This document shows, in pieces, positions 1 through 5,344 of a stretch of 5,453 nt of DNA (positions within the stretch are counted from its first letter, which is position 1; every line of letters starts with the position of its first letter). The position numbers and the translations under genes are program-made. Source of the stretch: Spirochaetota bacterium (lineage in GTDB: Bacteria > Spirochaetota > UBA12135 > COTS27); NCBI GenBank assembly GCA_030621685.1, contig JAUXHF010000142.1, positions 1-5,453 on the forward strand. The letters run 5' to 3'. The notes under the pieces are model-generated. The model did no database searches, was not told where the DNA came from, and saw only the letters and a list, made by a program, of their open reading frames with translations.

Positions 1-115
1 CAATAAAATAAGGAATAAATTTTTTAAAAAAAAGTGTGAAAGCTCTTTGCTTGGTGAGAATTCTGTATTTTTTGTTTTTTTTAGGCATAATGAGTGTTTT
101 TATATGATGGCTACG

Positions 116-143
116 ATAAATTCTGTATAATAAATTCTCTATA
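116..143. repeat. 14-bp direct repeat, two copies
   Basis: Units at 116-129 and 130-143 read ATAAATTCTGTATA and ATAAATTCTCTATA. They are adjacent and differ at one base. The motif AATTCTGTAT also occurs once more around 59-68. The repeat could be a slippage product or a pair of binding sites; the sequence alone does not decide. Confidence 0.6.
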
Positions 144-146
144 ATA
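116..146 (+). promoter_or_regulatory. candidate promoter -10 region within a direct repeat
   Basis: Two perfect TATAAT hexamers occur at 126-131 and 140-145. Each sits at the same place in adjacent 14-bp repeat units. Neither has a recognisable TTGACA-like -35 box 16-18 bp upstream, and neither has a TGn extension. In such AT-rich DNA a TATAAT can occur by chance. The position, about 160-175 bp before the first start codon, would give a long leader. It is a candidate only. Confidence 0.3.
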
Positions 147-290
147 TGTAAGCTAAATATTTTTTTGAGAAATTATCTTAGATTATTAGAATAAGTAATA
201 TAATTAAAACTAAGTAAATAGTTTTTTTGCTGTTTTTGCTGTTATATCAAAAAAGCTTCGGCAGCAGTGCTAGTAAATATTTAAAAAAAT

Positions 291-298
291 GAGAGGGA
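291..298 (+). promoter_or_regulatory. ribosome binding site of the binding-protein gene
   Basis: The purine stretch GAGAGGGA ends 4 bases before the ATG at 303 and contains GAGG with suitable spacing. It is one of only two good Shine-Dalgarno sequences in the window and supports the chosen start. Confidence 0.65.
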
Positions 299-302
299 AT
301 TC

Positions 303-1931
303 ATGAAACTAAAATTTAAAACGCTAAGCGTACATATACCTTTGTTTATAGTCTTGCTAACGGCTTTTTTGGGGCTGGGGCTGAATCTGAGCGAGTTACG
401 CGCTGAAATAAAGCCTGGAAAAAAAGGTGGCACTTTGATAGTGGGTACTGTGGGAAATGTGCCAAGGCATCTGAATCCTGCTGTGCAGTCGGGAATAGCC
501 ACAGCCATGCCCGGCACGCAGATTTTTGCCACGCCACTTCGTTTCGATGAAAATTGGAATCCAGAGCCATATTTGGCAGAAAGCTGGGATTTTTCTAGCG
601 ACAAGAAAGCCCTTCGGCTTCGCTTGCGGAAAAACGCTCGTTTTCATGATGGAAAGCCAATTACCTCGAAAGACATCAAATTTTCGATAGAGGTTATTAA
701 AGCCAATCATCCTTTTAAATCTATGTTTGAGCCGGTGATAGCAATAGAAACACCAGATCCTTATACGGCAATTATTAGGCTTTCAAAAAGGCATCCGGCT
801 ATCTTGTTAGCCTTGTCCTCGGCGCTCTGTGTTATCATCCCCCAGCATATTTATGGCGATGGTCAGGACTTAAAAACGCATCCGGCTAACGTTAAGCCGG
901 TGGGTTCGGGGCCATTTAAGCTGGTAGAATTTATACCTTCTCAACATGTTATCTTAGAGCGCAATGAAGATTTCTTTATTGAAAATAGACCTTATTTAGA
1001 TGAAATTATTTTTAAAGTGATTCCCGATGCTAACTCTTTAGTTTTGGAAATGCAAAATGATTCTATTGATTTGTCTCCGTTTTTGGATAATTCTGTAAAT
1101 ATCGATAGGCTTAAAAAATTGGATCATTTAGAGGTAACAAGACAGGGCTACGAGGCTGTTGGGCCAATTAACTGGCTGGCTTTTAATTTGAAGCATGAGA
1201 TTTTGGGCAAAAAAGAAGTTCGTCAAGCCATTGCCTATGCTGTTGATAGAGATTTTATTACTAAAATCTTACATAAAGGCAATAGCCTAGCTCAGCGATC
1301 ACCCATTATTGAATCCAGTCCTTACTTTAATTCAAATGTTAATGCCTATAATCTGGATTTGAAAAAAGCAGAGCAGCTTTTGGATGCGGCCGGCTACAAA
1401 CGCAAAGGCGGCAAAGAAGGTATCCGTTTTGAATTGAACGTAGATTATTTGCCCGGTCTGCCAGAGCAACAAAAATCGATAGCCGAGTATTTGAAGTCTC
1501 AATTGAAAAAGGTGGGTATTAATATTATTGTTCGTGCCTCACCCGATTTTCCTTCTTGGGCTAAACGAATATCCAATTATGAATTTGATATGACTATGGA
1601 TGTTGTTTTTAATTGGGGAGACCCTGTTATTGGCGTACACAGAACCTTTCTCTCTAGCAATATTAAGAAAGGTGTTATTTGGTCAAACACGCAAAACTAT
1701 AAAAACAAAAAGGTAGATAGCCTTTTGAACGAAGCCTCCAGTGCTAGCGGAGAGTCTCGAAAGAAACTCTACGATGAATTCCAAGAGATAGTAGCTGAAG
1801 AACTTCCTATATATTGGATTAACTCTTTGCCTTACCACACGGTATATTCAAAGAGATTGGGAAACGCTCCGCTAACCATATGGGGAACGATGGCACCCTT
1901 AGATGAGCTTTACTGGGAAAACCCTCGCTAA
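303..1931 (+). CDS. periplasmic peptide-type ABC transporter substrate-binding protein (family 5)
   Basis: This 542-residue protein is the ligand-capturing subunit of the importer. Residues 1-34 form a Sec signal peptide: lysines at 2, 4 and 6, a hydrophobic core at about 12-29, and probable cleavage after LRA at residue 34. No lipobox cysteine is present, so the mature protein should be free in the periplasm. Family 5 (SBP_bac_5) hallmarks follow: GGTLIVGT from residue 42, YLAESW near 90, FHDGKPITSKDI at 114-125, ETPDPYTAIIRLSK near 150, and VGSGPFKLVEF from 200. The repeated lobe pattern AFNLKHEILGKKEVRQAIAY is in the middle, with a C-terminal WG-containing region. Length is normal for the family. 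The ATG at 303 has a good ribosome binding site. The gene heads the operon and is followed by the matching permeases. The ligand could be di- or oligopeptides or another family-5 ligand such as glutathione, opines or nickel complexes; the sequence does not settle it. A dppA/oppA-like name is possible but not assigned. Confidence 0.93.
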   Translation: MKLKFKTLSVHIPLFIVLLTAFLGLGLNLSELRAEIKPGKKGGTLIVGTVGNVPRHLNPAVQSGIATAMPGTQIFATPLRFDENWNPEPYLAESWDFSSDKKALRLRLRKNARFHDGKPITSKDIKFSIEVIKANHPFKSMFEPVIAIETPDPYTAIIRLSKRHPAILLALSSALCVIIPQHIYGDGQDLKTHPANVKPVGSGPFKLVEFIPSQHVILERNEDFFIENRPYLDEIIFKVIPDANSLVLEMQNDSIDLSPFLDNSVNIDRLKKLDHLEVTRQGYEAVGPINWLAFNLKHEILGKKEVRQAIAYAVDRDFITKILHKGNSLAQRSPIIESSPYFNSNVNAYNLDLKKAEQLLDAAGYKRKGGKEGIRFELNVDYLPGLPEQQKSIAEYLKSQLKKVGINIIVRASPDFPSWAKRISNYEFDMTMDVVFNWGDPVIGVHRTFLSSNIKKGVIWSNTQNYKNKKVDSLLNEASSASGESRKKLYDEFQEIVAEELPIYWINSLPYHTVYSKRLGNAPLTIWGTMAPLDELYWENPR

Positions 1932-2018
1932 ATAACTTCGCAAAGAACATTTTTAGAGCTTGTTTTACAAACAGCACAGGTATTAGAGTAGCTATGTTTT
2001 TACAGAGGAAATATTGTT

Positions 2019-2050
2019 AGGTTTTTAGGTTTTTAGGTTTTTAGGTTTTT
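2019..2050. repeat. 8-bp tandem repeat, four exact copies
   Basis: The unit AGGTTTTT is repeated at 2019-2026, 2027-2034, 2035-2042 and 2043-2050, and four further T residues follow. The repeat is non-coding and lies 40 bp upstream of dppB. Such arrays readily change copy number by strand slippage. Confidence 0.95.
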
Positions 2051-2082
2051 TTTTGGAATAAGATTTCTGCTTGAGCAGCTAC

Positions 2083-2088
2083 AGGGGG
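2083..2088 (+). promoter_or_regulatory. ribosome binding site that favours the second ATG of dppB
   Basis: AGGGGG ends only 2 bases before the ATG at 2091 but 5 bases before the in-frame ATG at 2094. Normal spacing therefore favours 2094 as the true start, which would shorten the protein by one methionine. Confidence 0.55.
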
Positions 2089-2090
2089 TA

Positions 2091-3062
2091 ATGATGAATA
2101 TACTACGTCGAGTTTTTTCAGGACTGCTGCTTATTATAGGCGTTATTGCCTTGAATTTTTTCCTGCTACAGCTTGCCCCTGGCGATACTGCCGAGGCGAT
2201 TGCTGGATCTATGGGAGGTGCTAGCGAAGAGCTTTTAGCGGAGATTCGCCAAACCTACGGGCTTGATAAACCGGTTCTTAGTCAGCTCTTTATTTATTTA
2301 GGCGATGTTATCACCTTCGATCTTGGAACTTCTTATTTTTATAATCAACCTGTATCAAGCCTAATAGCCCAGCGTATAGGCCCAACAATTCTGTTGGTAC
2401 TCTCGGCTATTTTCCTGTCTTTATGCATAGGCGTTCCGCTTGGGGTTATGGCGGCCGAGAAACCTAGCGGCGGTCTTTCTTATAGCGTTACCTTACTAGC
2501 TTTAGTTGGCTATGCCACGCCGGTTTTCTGGAGTGGTCTTATGTTTGTTATTTTTTTTGCTTCAGTTATCCCTATCTTTCCGGTGCAGGGCTTTGAAGAT
2601 ATAAGCCTACGCAAGGCCAGTTTTTTTGTTCGTAGCCTAGATGTGCTGCATCATTTAATTTTGCCGGCCATCACATTGGCGATTATTTATTTAGCGCAGT
2701 ATAGCCGCATGGCAAGAGCCTCCATGATAGAAACGCTATCATCAGATTATATTCGCACGGCTCGCGCAAAAGGACTAAGCGAGCTTACGGTAGTGTATAA
2801 ACATGGATTGCGTAATGCGGTATTACCTATTATTACGCTAGCTGGCCTGCAATTTGGGAACTTGCTTTCAGGCGCTATTTTAGTAGAGACTGTTTTTAAC
2901 TGGCCTGGCCTAGGACGTTTAATCTTTGATGCCATCTTAGCACGAGATTACCCGACCATCTTAGGGGTGCTTATTATCTCTTCGGTCATGGTGATTGTGG
3001 CGAACATGCTTAGCGATATGGGCTATCGCTTAGCCGATCCTAGGATACTGAAACAAGGTTAG
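2091..3062 (+). CDS. dppB: dipeptide/oligopeptide ABC transporter permease, DppB-like
   Basis: This 323-residue inner-membrane protein (322 if translation starts at 2094) is the first channel subunit. It opens with the family signature of a short basic start and a first membrane span at about 9-28 ending in LQLAPGD. A periplasmic loop contains YGLDKPVLSQLFIYLGDV. Further spans lie at about 99-121, 131-158, 190-206, 243-265 and 283-305, giving the usual six. The cytoplasmic EAA loop that docks onto the ATPase is at 217-246: DYIRTARAKG at 219-228, then LRNAVLP. ETVFNWPGLGRL, typical of DppB/OppB/GsiC proteins, follows, and the C-terminus is LADPRILKQG. Length and motif order are normal. It should pair with the DppC-like protein encoded 8 bp downstream. 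The family assignment is firm; the symbol reflects type rather than proven dipeptide specificity. Confidence 0.93.
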   Translation: MMNILRRVFSGLLLIIGVIALNFFLLQLAPGDTAEAIAGSMGGASEELLAEIRQTYGLDKPVLSQLFIYLGDVITFDLGTSYFYNQPVSSLIAQRIGPTILLVLSAIFLSLCIGVPLGVMAAEKPSGGLSYSVTLLALVGYATPVFWSGLMFVIFFASVIPIFPVQGFEDISLRKASFFVRSLDVLHHLILPAITLAIIYLAQYSRMARASMIETLSSDYIRTARAKGLSELTVVYKHGLRNAVLPIITLAGLQFGNLLSGAILVETVFNWPGLGRLIFDAILARDYPTILGVLIISSVMVIVANMLSDMGYRLADPRILKQG

Positions 3063-3070
3063 ACAAATAC

Positions 3071-3985
3071 TTGAACGTAAAGAATAATTCGAAGAATTCG
3101 AAGAATCCGAAGAATCCGAAAAAGTCTTTTTCGGAAAAAACACAAAGCCCACTGAAAGAAGCTTGGAGTGTTTTTATTCGAAACAAATCGGCGATAGCGG
3201 GATTGTTTATATTAGGTGCTATCATCTTGCTTACCTTGTACGGGCAGCTTTTCTACGGAGAAGATCCTTTTGAAATTAAATGGCTGCCCTTTACCTCCCC
3301 TGGCACAGAGCCGGGATTCCTGCTAGGCACAGACTACTTAGGCCGTGATTTGCTTGCTGGTCTTATTAAGGGCGGAGGGCCTACCTTAGCGGTTGGTTTT
3401 AGTGCTGCTACGCTAACCACGCTGATAGGCATGAGTATGGGAGCTTTCGCTGGTTTTTTTGGTGGGAAAATAGATGCTTTTCTTGTGAAGATAACAGAGT
3501 TTTTTCAGGTGTTGCCAGCCTTGCTTTTTGCTATGGTACTCATAGCCGTATTTTCGCCGAAAGTCATTACTATTGTTTTAGCCATAGGCATGGTTAGTTG
3601 GCCGGCAACGGCTAGGCTCACGCGTACAGAATTTTTGCGTATTCGTGAATTAGAGTATGTAACAGCAGCTCGATCTATTGGCATGAATAATTTTAGAATA
3701 ATGTTTTCAGTAATATTGCCCAATGCCCTGCCGCCACTTATTGTTTCGGCTACCTTAAGCGTGGGCATTGCCATTTTATTCGAATCGGGCCTTAGCTTTC
3801 TTGGGCTTGGCGATCCTAATGTCATGTCTTGGGGCTTAATGATTGGCTCCAATAGAAATTATATTCTTGAGGCATGGTGGCCGGTGGCTGTTCCCGGTGT
3901 TTTTATTTTTCTTACTGTATTATCGGTTAGCCTCATTGGTGATGGGCTTACCGATGCCTTTAACCCTAAACTTCGTGAACGCTGA
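3071..3985 (+). CDS. dppC: dipeptide/oligopeptide ABC transporter permease, DppC-like, TTG start
   Basis: This is the second channel subunit, 304 residues. TTG at 3071 is the only plausible start. The frame is closed by a stop at 3041-3043, and no ATG or GTG occurs between that stop and the first membrane span. An AAGG at 3055-3058 is a weak, rather distant ribosome binding site. The cytoplasmic N-terminus is unusually polar, with NSK, NSK, NPK, NPK repeats at residues 6-17. A membrane span lies at about 41-59. The family signature LGTDYLGRD is at 85-93. The EAA docking loop runs from 193 (ELEYVTAARSIG, then ILPNALPP). ESGLSFLGLGDPNVMSWG starts at 238, and the C-terminus is LTDAFNPKLRER. OppC/DppC proteins have this same order. 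The gene lies 8 bp after dppB and is almost certainly cotranscribed and translationally linked with it. The family assignment is firm; substrate is undetermined. Confidence 0.92.
   Translation: MNVKNNSKNSKNPKNPKKSFSEKTQSPLKEAWSVFIRNKSAIAGLFILGAIILLTLYGQLFYGEDPFEIKWLPFTSPGTEPGFLLGTDYLGRDLLAGLIKGGGPTLAVGFSAATLTTLIGMSMGAFAGFFGGKIDAFLVKITEFFQVLPALLFAMVLIAVFSPKVITIVLAIGMVSWPATARLTRTEFLRIRELEYVTAARSIGMNNFRIMFSVILPNALPPLIVSATLSVGIAILFESGLSFLGLGDPNVMSWGLMIGSNRNYILEAWWPVAVPGVFIFLTVLSVSLIGDGLTDAFNPKLRER
3086..3121. repeat. 9-bp in-frame tandem repeat, four copies, in dppC
   Basis: Units at 3086-3094, 3095-3103, 3104-3112 and 3113-3121 read AATTCGAAG twice, then AATCCGAAG and AATCCGAAA. Each encodes Asn-(Ser/Pro)-Lys. 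The period is a multiple of three, so copy-number change would lengthen or shorten the polar N-terminal tail without shifting the frame. Confidence 0.93.
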
Positions 3986-4096
3986 AATCCCCGATAAAAT
4001 TTTCTCTAAAGCCAGCCTTCAAGAGCAAAAAAACAAAACAAAAATTATATAAATGTATTTATATAATAACGATAGCTTAATTTAGATACTGAAGCC
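3986..4096. other. AT-rich spacer between dppC and dppD
   Basis: This gap of about 110 bp has no gene. It contains an A-rich stretch at about 4027-4044, followed by the AT palindrome at 4044-4067. No good Shine-Dalgarno sequence precedes the dppD ATG at 4097. The gap is longer than the dppB-dppC junction, so some independent control of the ATPase genes is possible. A TATAAT at 4062-4067 has no -35 partner. Confidence 0.5.
4044..4067. repeat. AT-only inverted repeat, 11-bp arms with GT centre
   Basis: The left arm at 4044-4054 is ATTATATAAAT. The right arm at 4057-4067 is ATTTATATAAT, its exact reverse complement. The centre is GT at 4055-4056. The right arm includes a perfect TATAAT (4062-4067). 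In DNA the shape fits an operator for a dimeric regulator or a cruciform. In RNA it would be a weak all-AU hairpin with no U-tract, so a terminator is unlikely. Confidence 0.85.
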
Positions 4097-5092
4097 ATGG
4101 CAGACCTTTTGAAAATAGAAAACCTAGAGCTGAAATTCAACACCAGACATGGCATCGTGAAAGTTTTAGATAACATTTCTTTTACATTGAAACCCGGGGA
4201 GATCTTTGGTGTTGCCGGAGAAAGTGGCTCGGGGAAATCGATGACGGCGATGGCCTTGATGAGGCTTATCGACAAAAAACTCATTCACTCTATTCAGGGG
4301 AAGATTTTTTTTCGAGATACTAATCTTTTAGAATTGCCAGAAAAAGAGTTTCGGAAATTACGCGGAAACAAAATTGCCATGATTTTCCAAGAACCTATGA
4401 CCTCGCTTAATCCGGTGTTTAGCATAGGCTTTCAGATAACCGAGACTTTGCTTTTGCATCAAAACCTTAAGCCTAAAGAGGCCGATGAAAAAGCCATAGA
4501 TCTCTTGGCTAGGGTTGGTCTTCCAGACCCCAAGAAGCGATTGAAAAACTATCCGCATGAACTCTCTGGAGGCCAGCGTCAGCGCGTTATGATAGCCATG
4601 GCTATTTCCTGCCGGCCAGATGTGCTTATTGCCGATGAACCTACCACCGCTTTAGATACCACTGTGCAGGCACAAATTTTTGATTTACTCTTAGACATCC
4701 AACAAGAGCTAAATACGGCTATCATTCTCATCACGCACGACATGGGGGTTCTGGCACAGATGGCTGATGAAATAGCGGTTATGTACGCCGGAAGAATAGT
4801 GGAACAAGGCCTGCGCGACCAGATTCTTGATACCCCAGAACATCCTTATACACAAAGCCTTATTGCTTGCATTCCTAAGGTAGATGTCCGTGCTGAAGCA
4901 GCAGGTAAGCCGCCAGCTGATTTATCGGAAATAGCCGGCGTGGTCCCGCCTTTAGCAGAGCTTTCTACCTTGAAAGGTTGTAGTTTTGCCGGCAGGTGTC
5001 CTAAGGTTTTTGACACTTGTTCTACCTTGAAACCTCCGCATTTTAGGCTTAACAAAACCCAAACGGCTGCCTGCCATCTTCTTGAAAAGTAA
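4097..5092 (+). CDS. dppD: dipeptide/oligopeptide ABC transporter ATPase, DppD-like
   Basis: This 331-residue cytoplasmic ATPase is one of the two that power the importer. All nucleotide-binding motifs are present: Walker A GESGSGKS at 41-48, Q-loop FQEPMTSLNP at 97-106, ABC signature LSGGQRQR at 156-163, Walker B VLIADEP at 176-182 followed by the D-loop ALD, and the H-loop histidine in ITHDMG at 214. The C-terminal oligopeptide-transporter extension begins with HPYTQSL at 249. It carries cysteines at 295, 301, 308 and 326 (C-x5-C-x6-C-x17-C), the conserved set of DppD/OppD proteins reported to hold an iron-sulfur cluster in some members. Length is normal. The ATG at 4097 lies just before the first beta-strand and has only a weak ribosome binding site. 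The partner is the DppF-like protein beginning at 5345. The protein looks fully functional. Confidence 0.94.
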   Translation: MADLLKIENLELKFNTRHGIVKVLDNISFTLKPGEIFGVAGESGSGKSMTAMALMRLIDKKLIHSIQGKIFFRDTNLLELPEKEFRKLRGNKIAMIFQEPMTSLNPVFSIGFQITETLLLHQNLKPKEADEKAIDLLARVGLPDPKKRLKNYPHELSGGQRQRVMIAMAISCRPDVLIADEPTTALDTTVQAQIFDLLLDIQQELNTAIILITHDMGVLAQMADEIAVMYAGRIVEQGLRDQILDTPEHPYTQSLIACIPKVDVRAEAAGKPPADLSEIAGVVPPLAELSTLKGCSFAGRCPKVFDTCSTLKPPHFRLNKTQTAACHLLEK

Positions 5093-5109
5093 CACAGTAA
5101 CATAAAAAT

Positions 5110-5150
5110 GCCTAATATAAAAGTGCCTAATATAAAAGTGCCTAATATAA
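5110..5150. repeat. 15-bp in-frame tandem repeat, about 2.7 copies
   Basis: The unit GCCTAATATAAAAGT lies at 5110-5124 and 5125-5139, with a partial third copy at 5140-5150. It encodes PNIKV, PNIKV, PNI at the start of the truncated dppF copy. The intact copy at 5345 has a single related stretch (TCTAATAAAA), so the expansion is specific to copy 1. Confidence 0.93.
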
Positions 5151-5287
5151 CACAAGCACATTTGCTTCAGGTGAAAAACTTGAAAGTACAGTTTCCCGTC
5201 TCAAGCGGCGCTTTTTCAAGAGCTAAAAAATATGTTCATGCTGCGAAGATATCTCTTTGGAATTTTTTTGAAAAGCAAGCGCATATA

Positions 5288-5302
5288 CTTGGCTTGGCTT
5301 GG
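5288..5302. repeat. 5-bp tandem repeat, three copies, ending at the stop of the truncated dppF copy
   Basis: CTTGG is repeated at 5288-5292, 5293-5297 and 5298-5302, directly before TAG 5303-5305. The period is not a multiple of three, so gain or loss of one unit shifts the frame at the point where the P-loop glycines are expected. Confidence 0.8.
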
Positions 5303-5344
5303 TAGCATCGCTGTCATCATGAATAGCAGCGCAGTAACATAAAA

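Larger units (their letters stand above)
1..302. other. AT-rich intergenic leader upstream of the operon
   Basis: This stretch precedes the first gene and has no credible open frame on either strand. It is very rich in A and T, with a T6/A8 block at 20-33, T-runs at 66-82, and two tandem copies of TTTTTGCTG at 224-241. A 14-bp direct repeat with consensus -10 hexamers lies at 116-143. No upstream gene end or clear terminator hairpin is visible. It most likely contains the operon promoter and a long 5' untranslated region. No riboswitch-like fold was recognised. Confidence 0.6.
1932..2090. other. spacer between binding protein and permease genes
   Basis: This 159-bp gap has no coding frame of note. 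It carries the imperfect hairpin 1958-1975 (GC, bulged T, TGTTT, loop TAC, AAACA, GC), which is not followed by a U-run and so is a poor terminator. It also holds the octamer repeat at 2019-2050 and a small CTGC-TTGA-GCAG stem at 2068-2079, just before the dppB ribosome binding site. Gaps after the binding-protein gene are common in such operons and often let the binding protein be made in excess. Whether that happens here is inference. Confidence 0.5.
5108..5305 (+). pseudogene. truncated duplicate of the dppF 5' end
   Basis: This is a 65-codon frame whose residues 18-42 (HLLQVKNLKVQFPVSSGAFS, then RAKKYVHA) are nearly the N-terminus of the DppF-like protein at 5345. The start is altered by three near-copies of PNIKV. 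After YVHA it continues as KISLWNFFEKQAHILGLAW and stops at TAG 5303-5305. That tail loosely follows the strand that leads into Walker A in these ATPases (compare ISFTLKPGEIFGVAGES in the upstream DppD), with extra residues, and it ends just where the P-loop should begin. It has no Walker A, signature or Walker B motif, so it cannot be an ATPase. A second in-frame TAG lies at 5324. It is most likely a dead duplicate. A short expressed peptide, or an assembly artefact, cannot be excluded. Confidence 0.7.
5095..5331 (+). repeat. partial tandem duplication unit, copy 1 (copy 2 starts at 5332)
   Basis: The leader CAGTAACATAAAAATG at 5095-5110 recurs exactly at 5332-5347. From the third 15-bp unit onward, 5140-5243 matches 5347-5453 with three substitutions plus two small gaps (one T in a T-run, and AA). 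Start codons are 237 bp apart, a multiple of three. The match reaches the window end, so the right limit of homology cannot be seen. Copy 1 ends in a broken frame; copy 2 is the probable live gene start. Confidence 0.85.

Noticed and set aside
224..241. Two tandem copies of TTTTTGCTG in the leader as a regulatory site
   Set aside because: Two short T-rich units in AT-rich DNA are weak evidence for function, so they are only mentioned in the leader entry.
281..710. Reverse-strand open frames over the start of the binding-protein gene
   Set aside because: They are shadows of a gene with clear family motifs and a signal peptide, and their translations show no recognisable domain.
1958..1975. 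Possible terminator hairpin after the binding-protein gene
   Set aside because: The stem is short and A/U-rich with a bulge, the loop is three bases, and the sequence after it (ACAGG) is not a U-run.
3843..4052. Forward 69-codon frame overlapping the dppC end
   Set aside because: It is out of frame inside the conserved dppC C-terminus and has no ribosome binding site or recognisable motif.
4846..5161. Reverse-strand frames over the dppD end, one with an IRHFY-type repeat
   Set aside because: The peptide repeat is just the complement of the 15-bp PNIKV repeat, and the rest is the antisense of the conserved DppD cysteine region.
5243..5331. Reverse-strand reading across the non-matching part of the duplication gives a fairly hydrophilic peptide, suggesting inserted foreign coding DNA
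   Set aside because: It is only about 30 codons with no recognised motif. The forward-strand resemblance to the lead-in of a P-loop explains most of the segment more simply.
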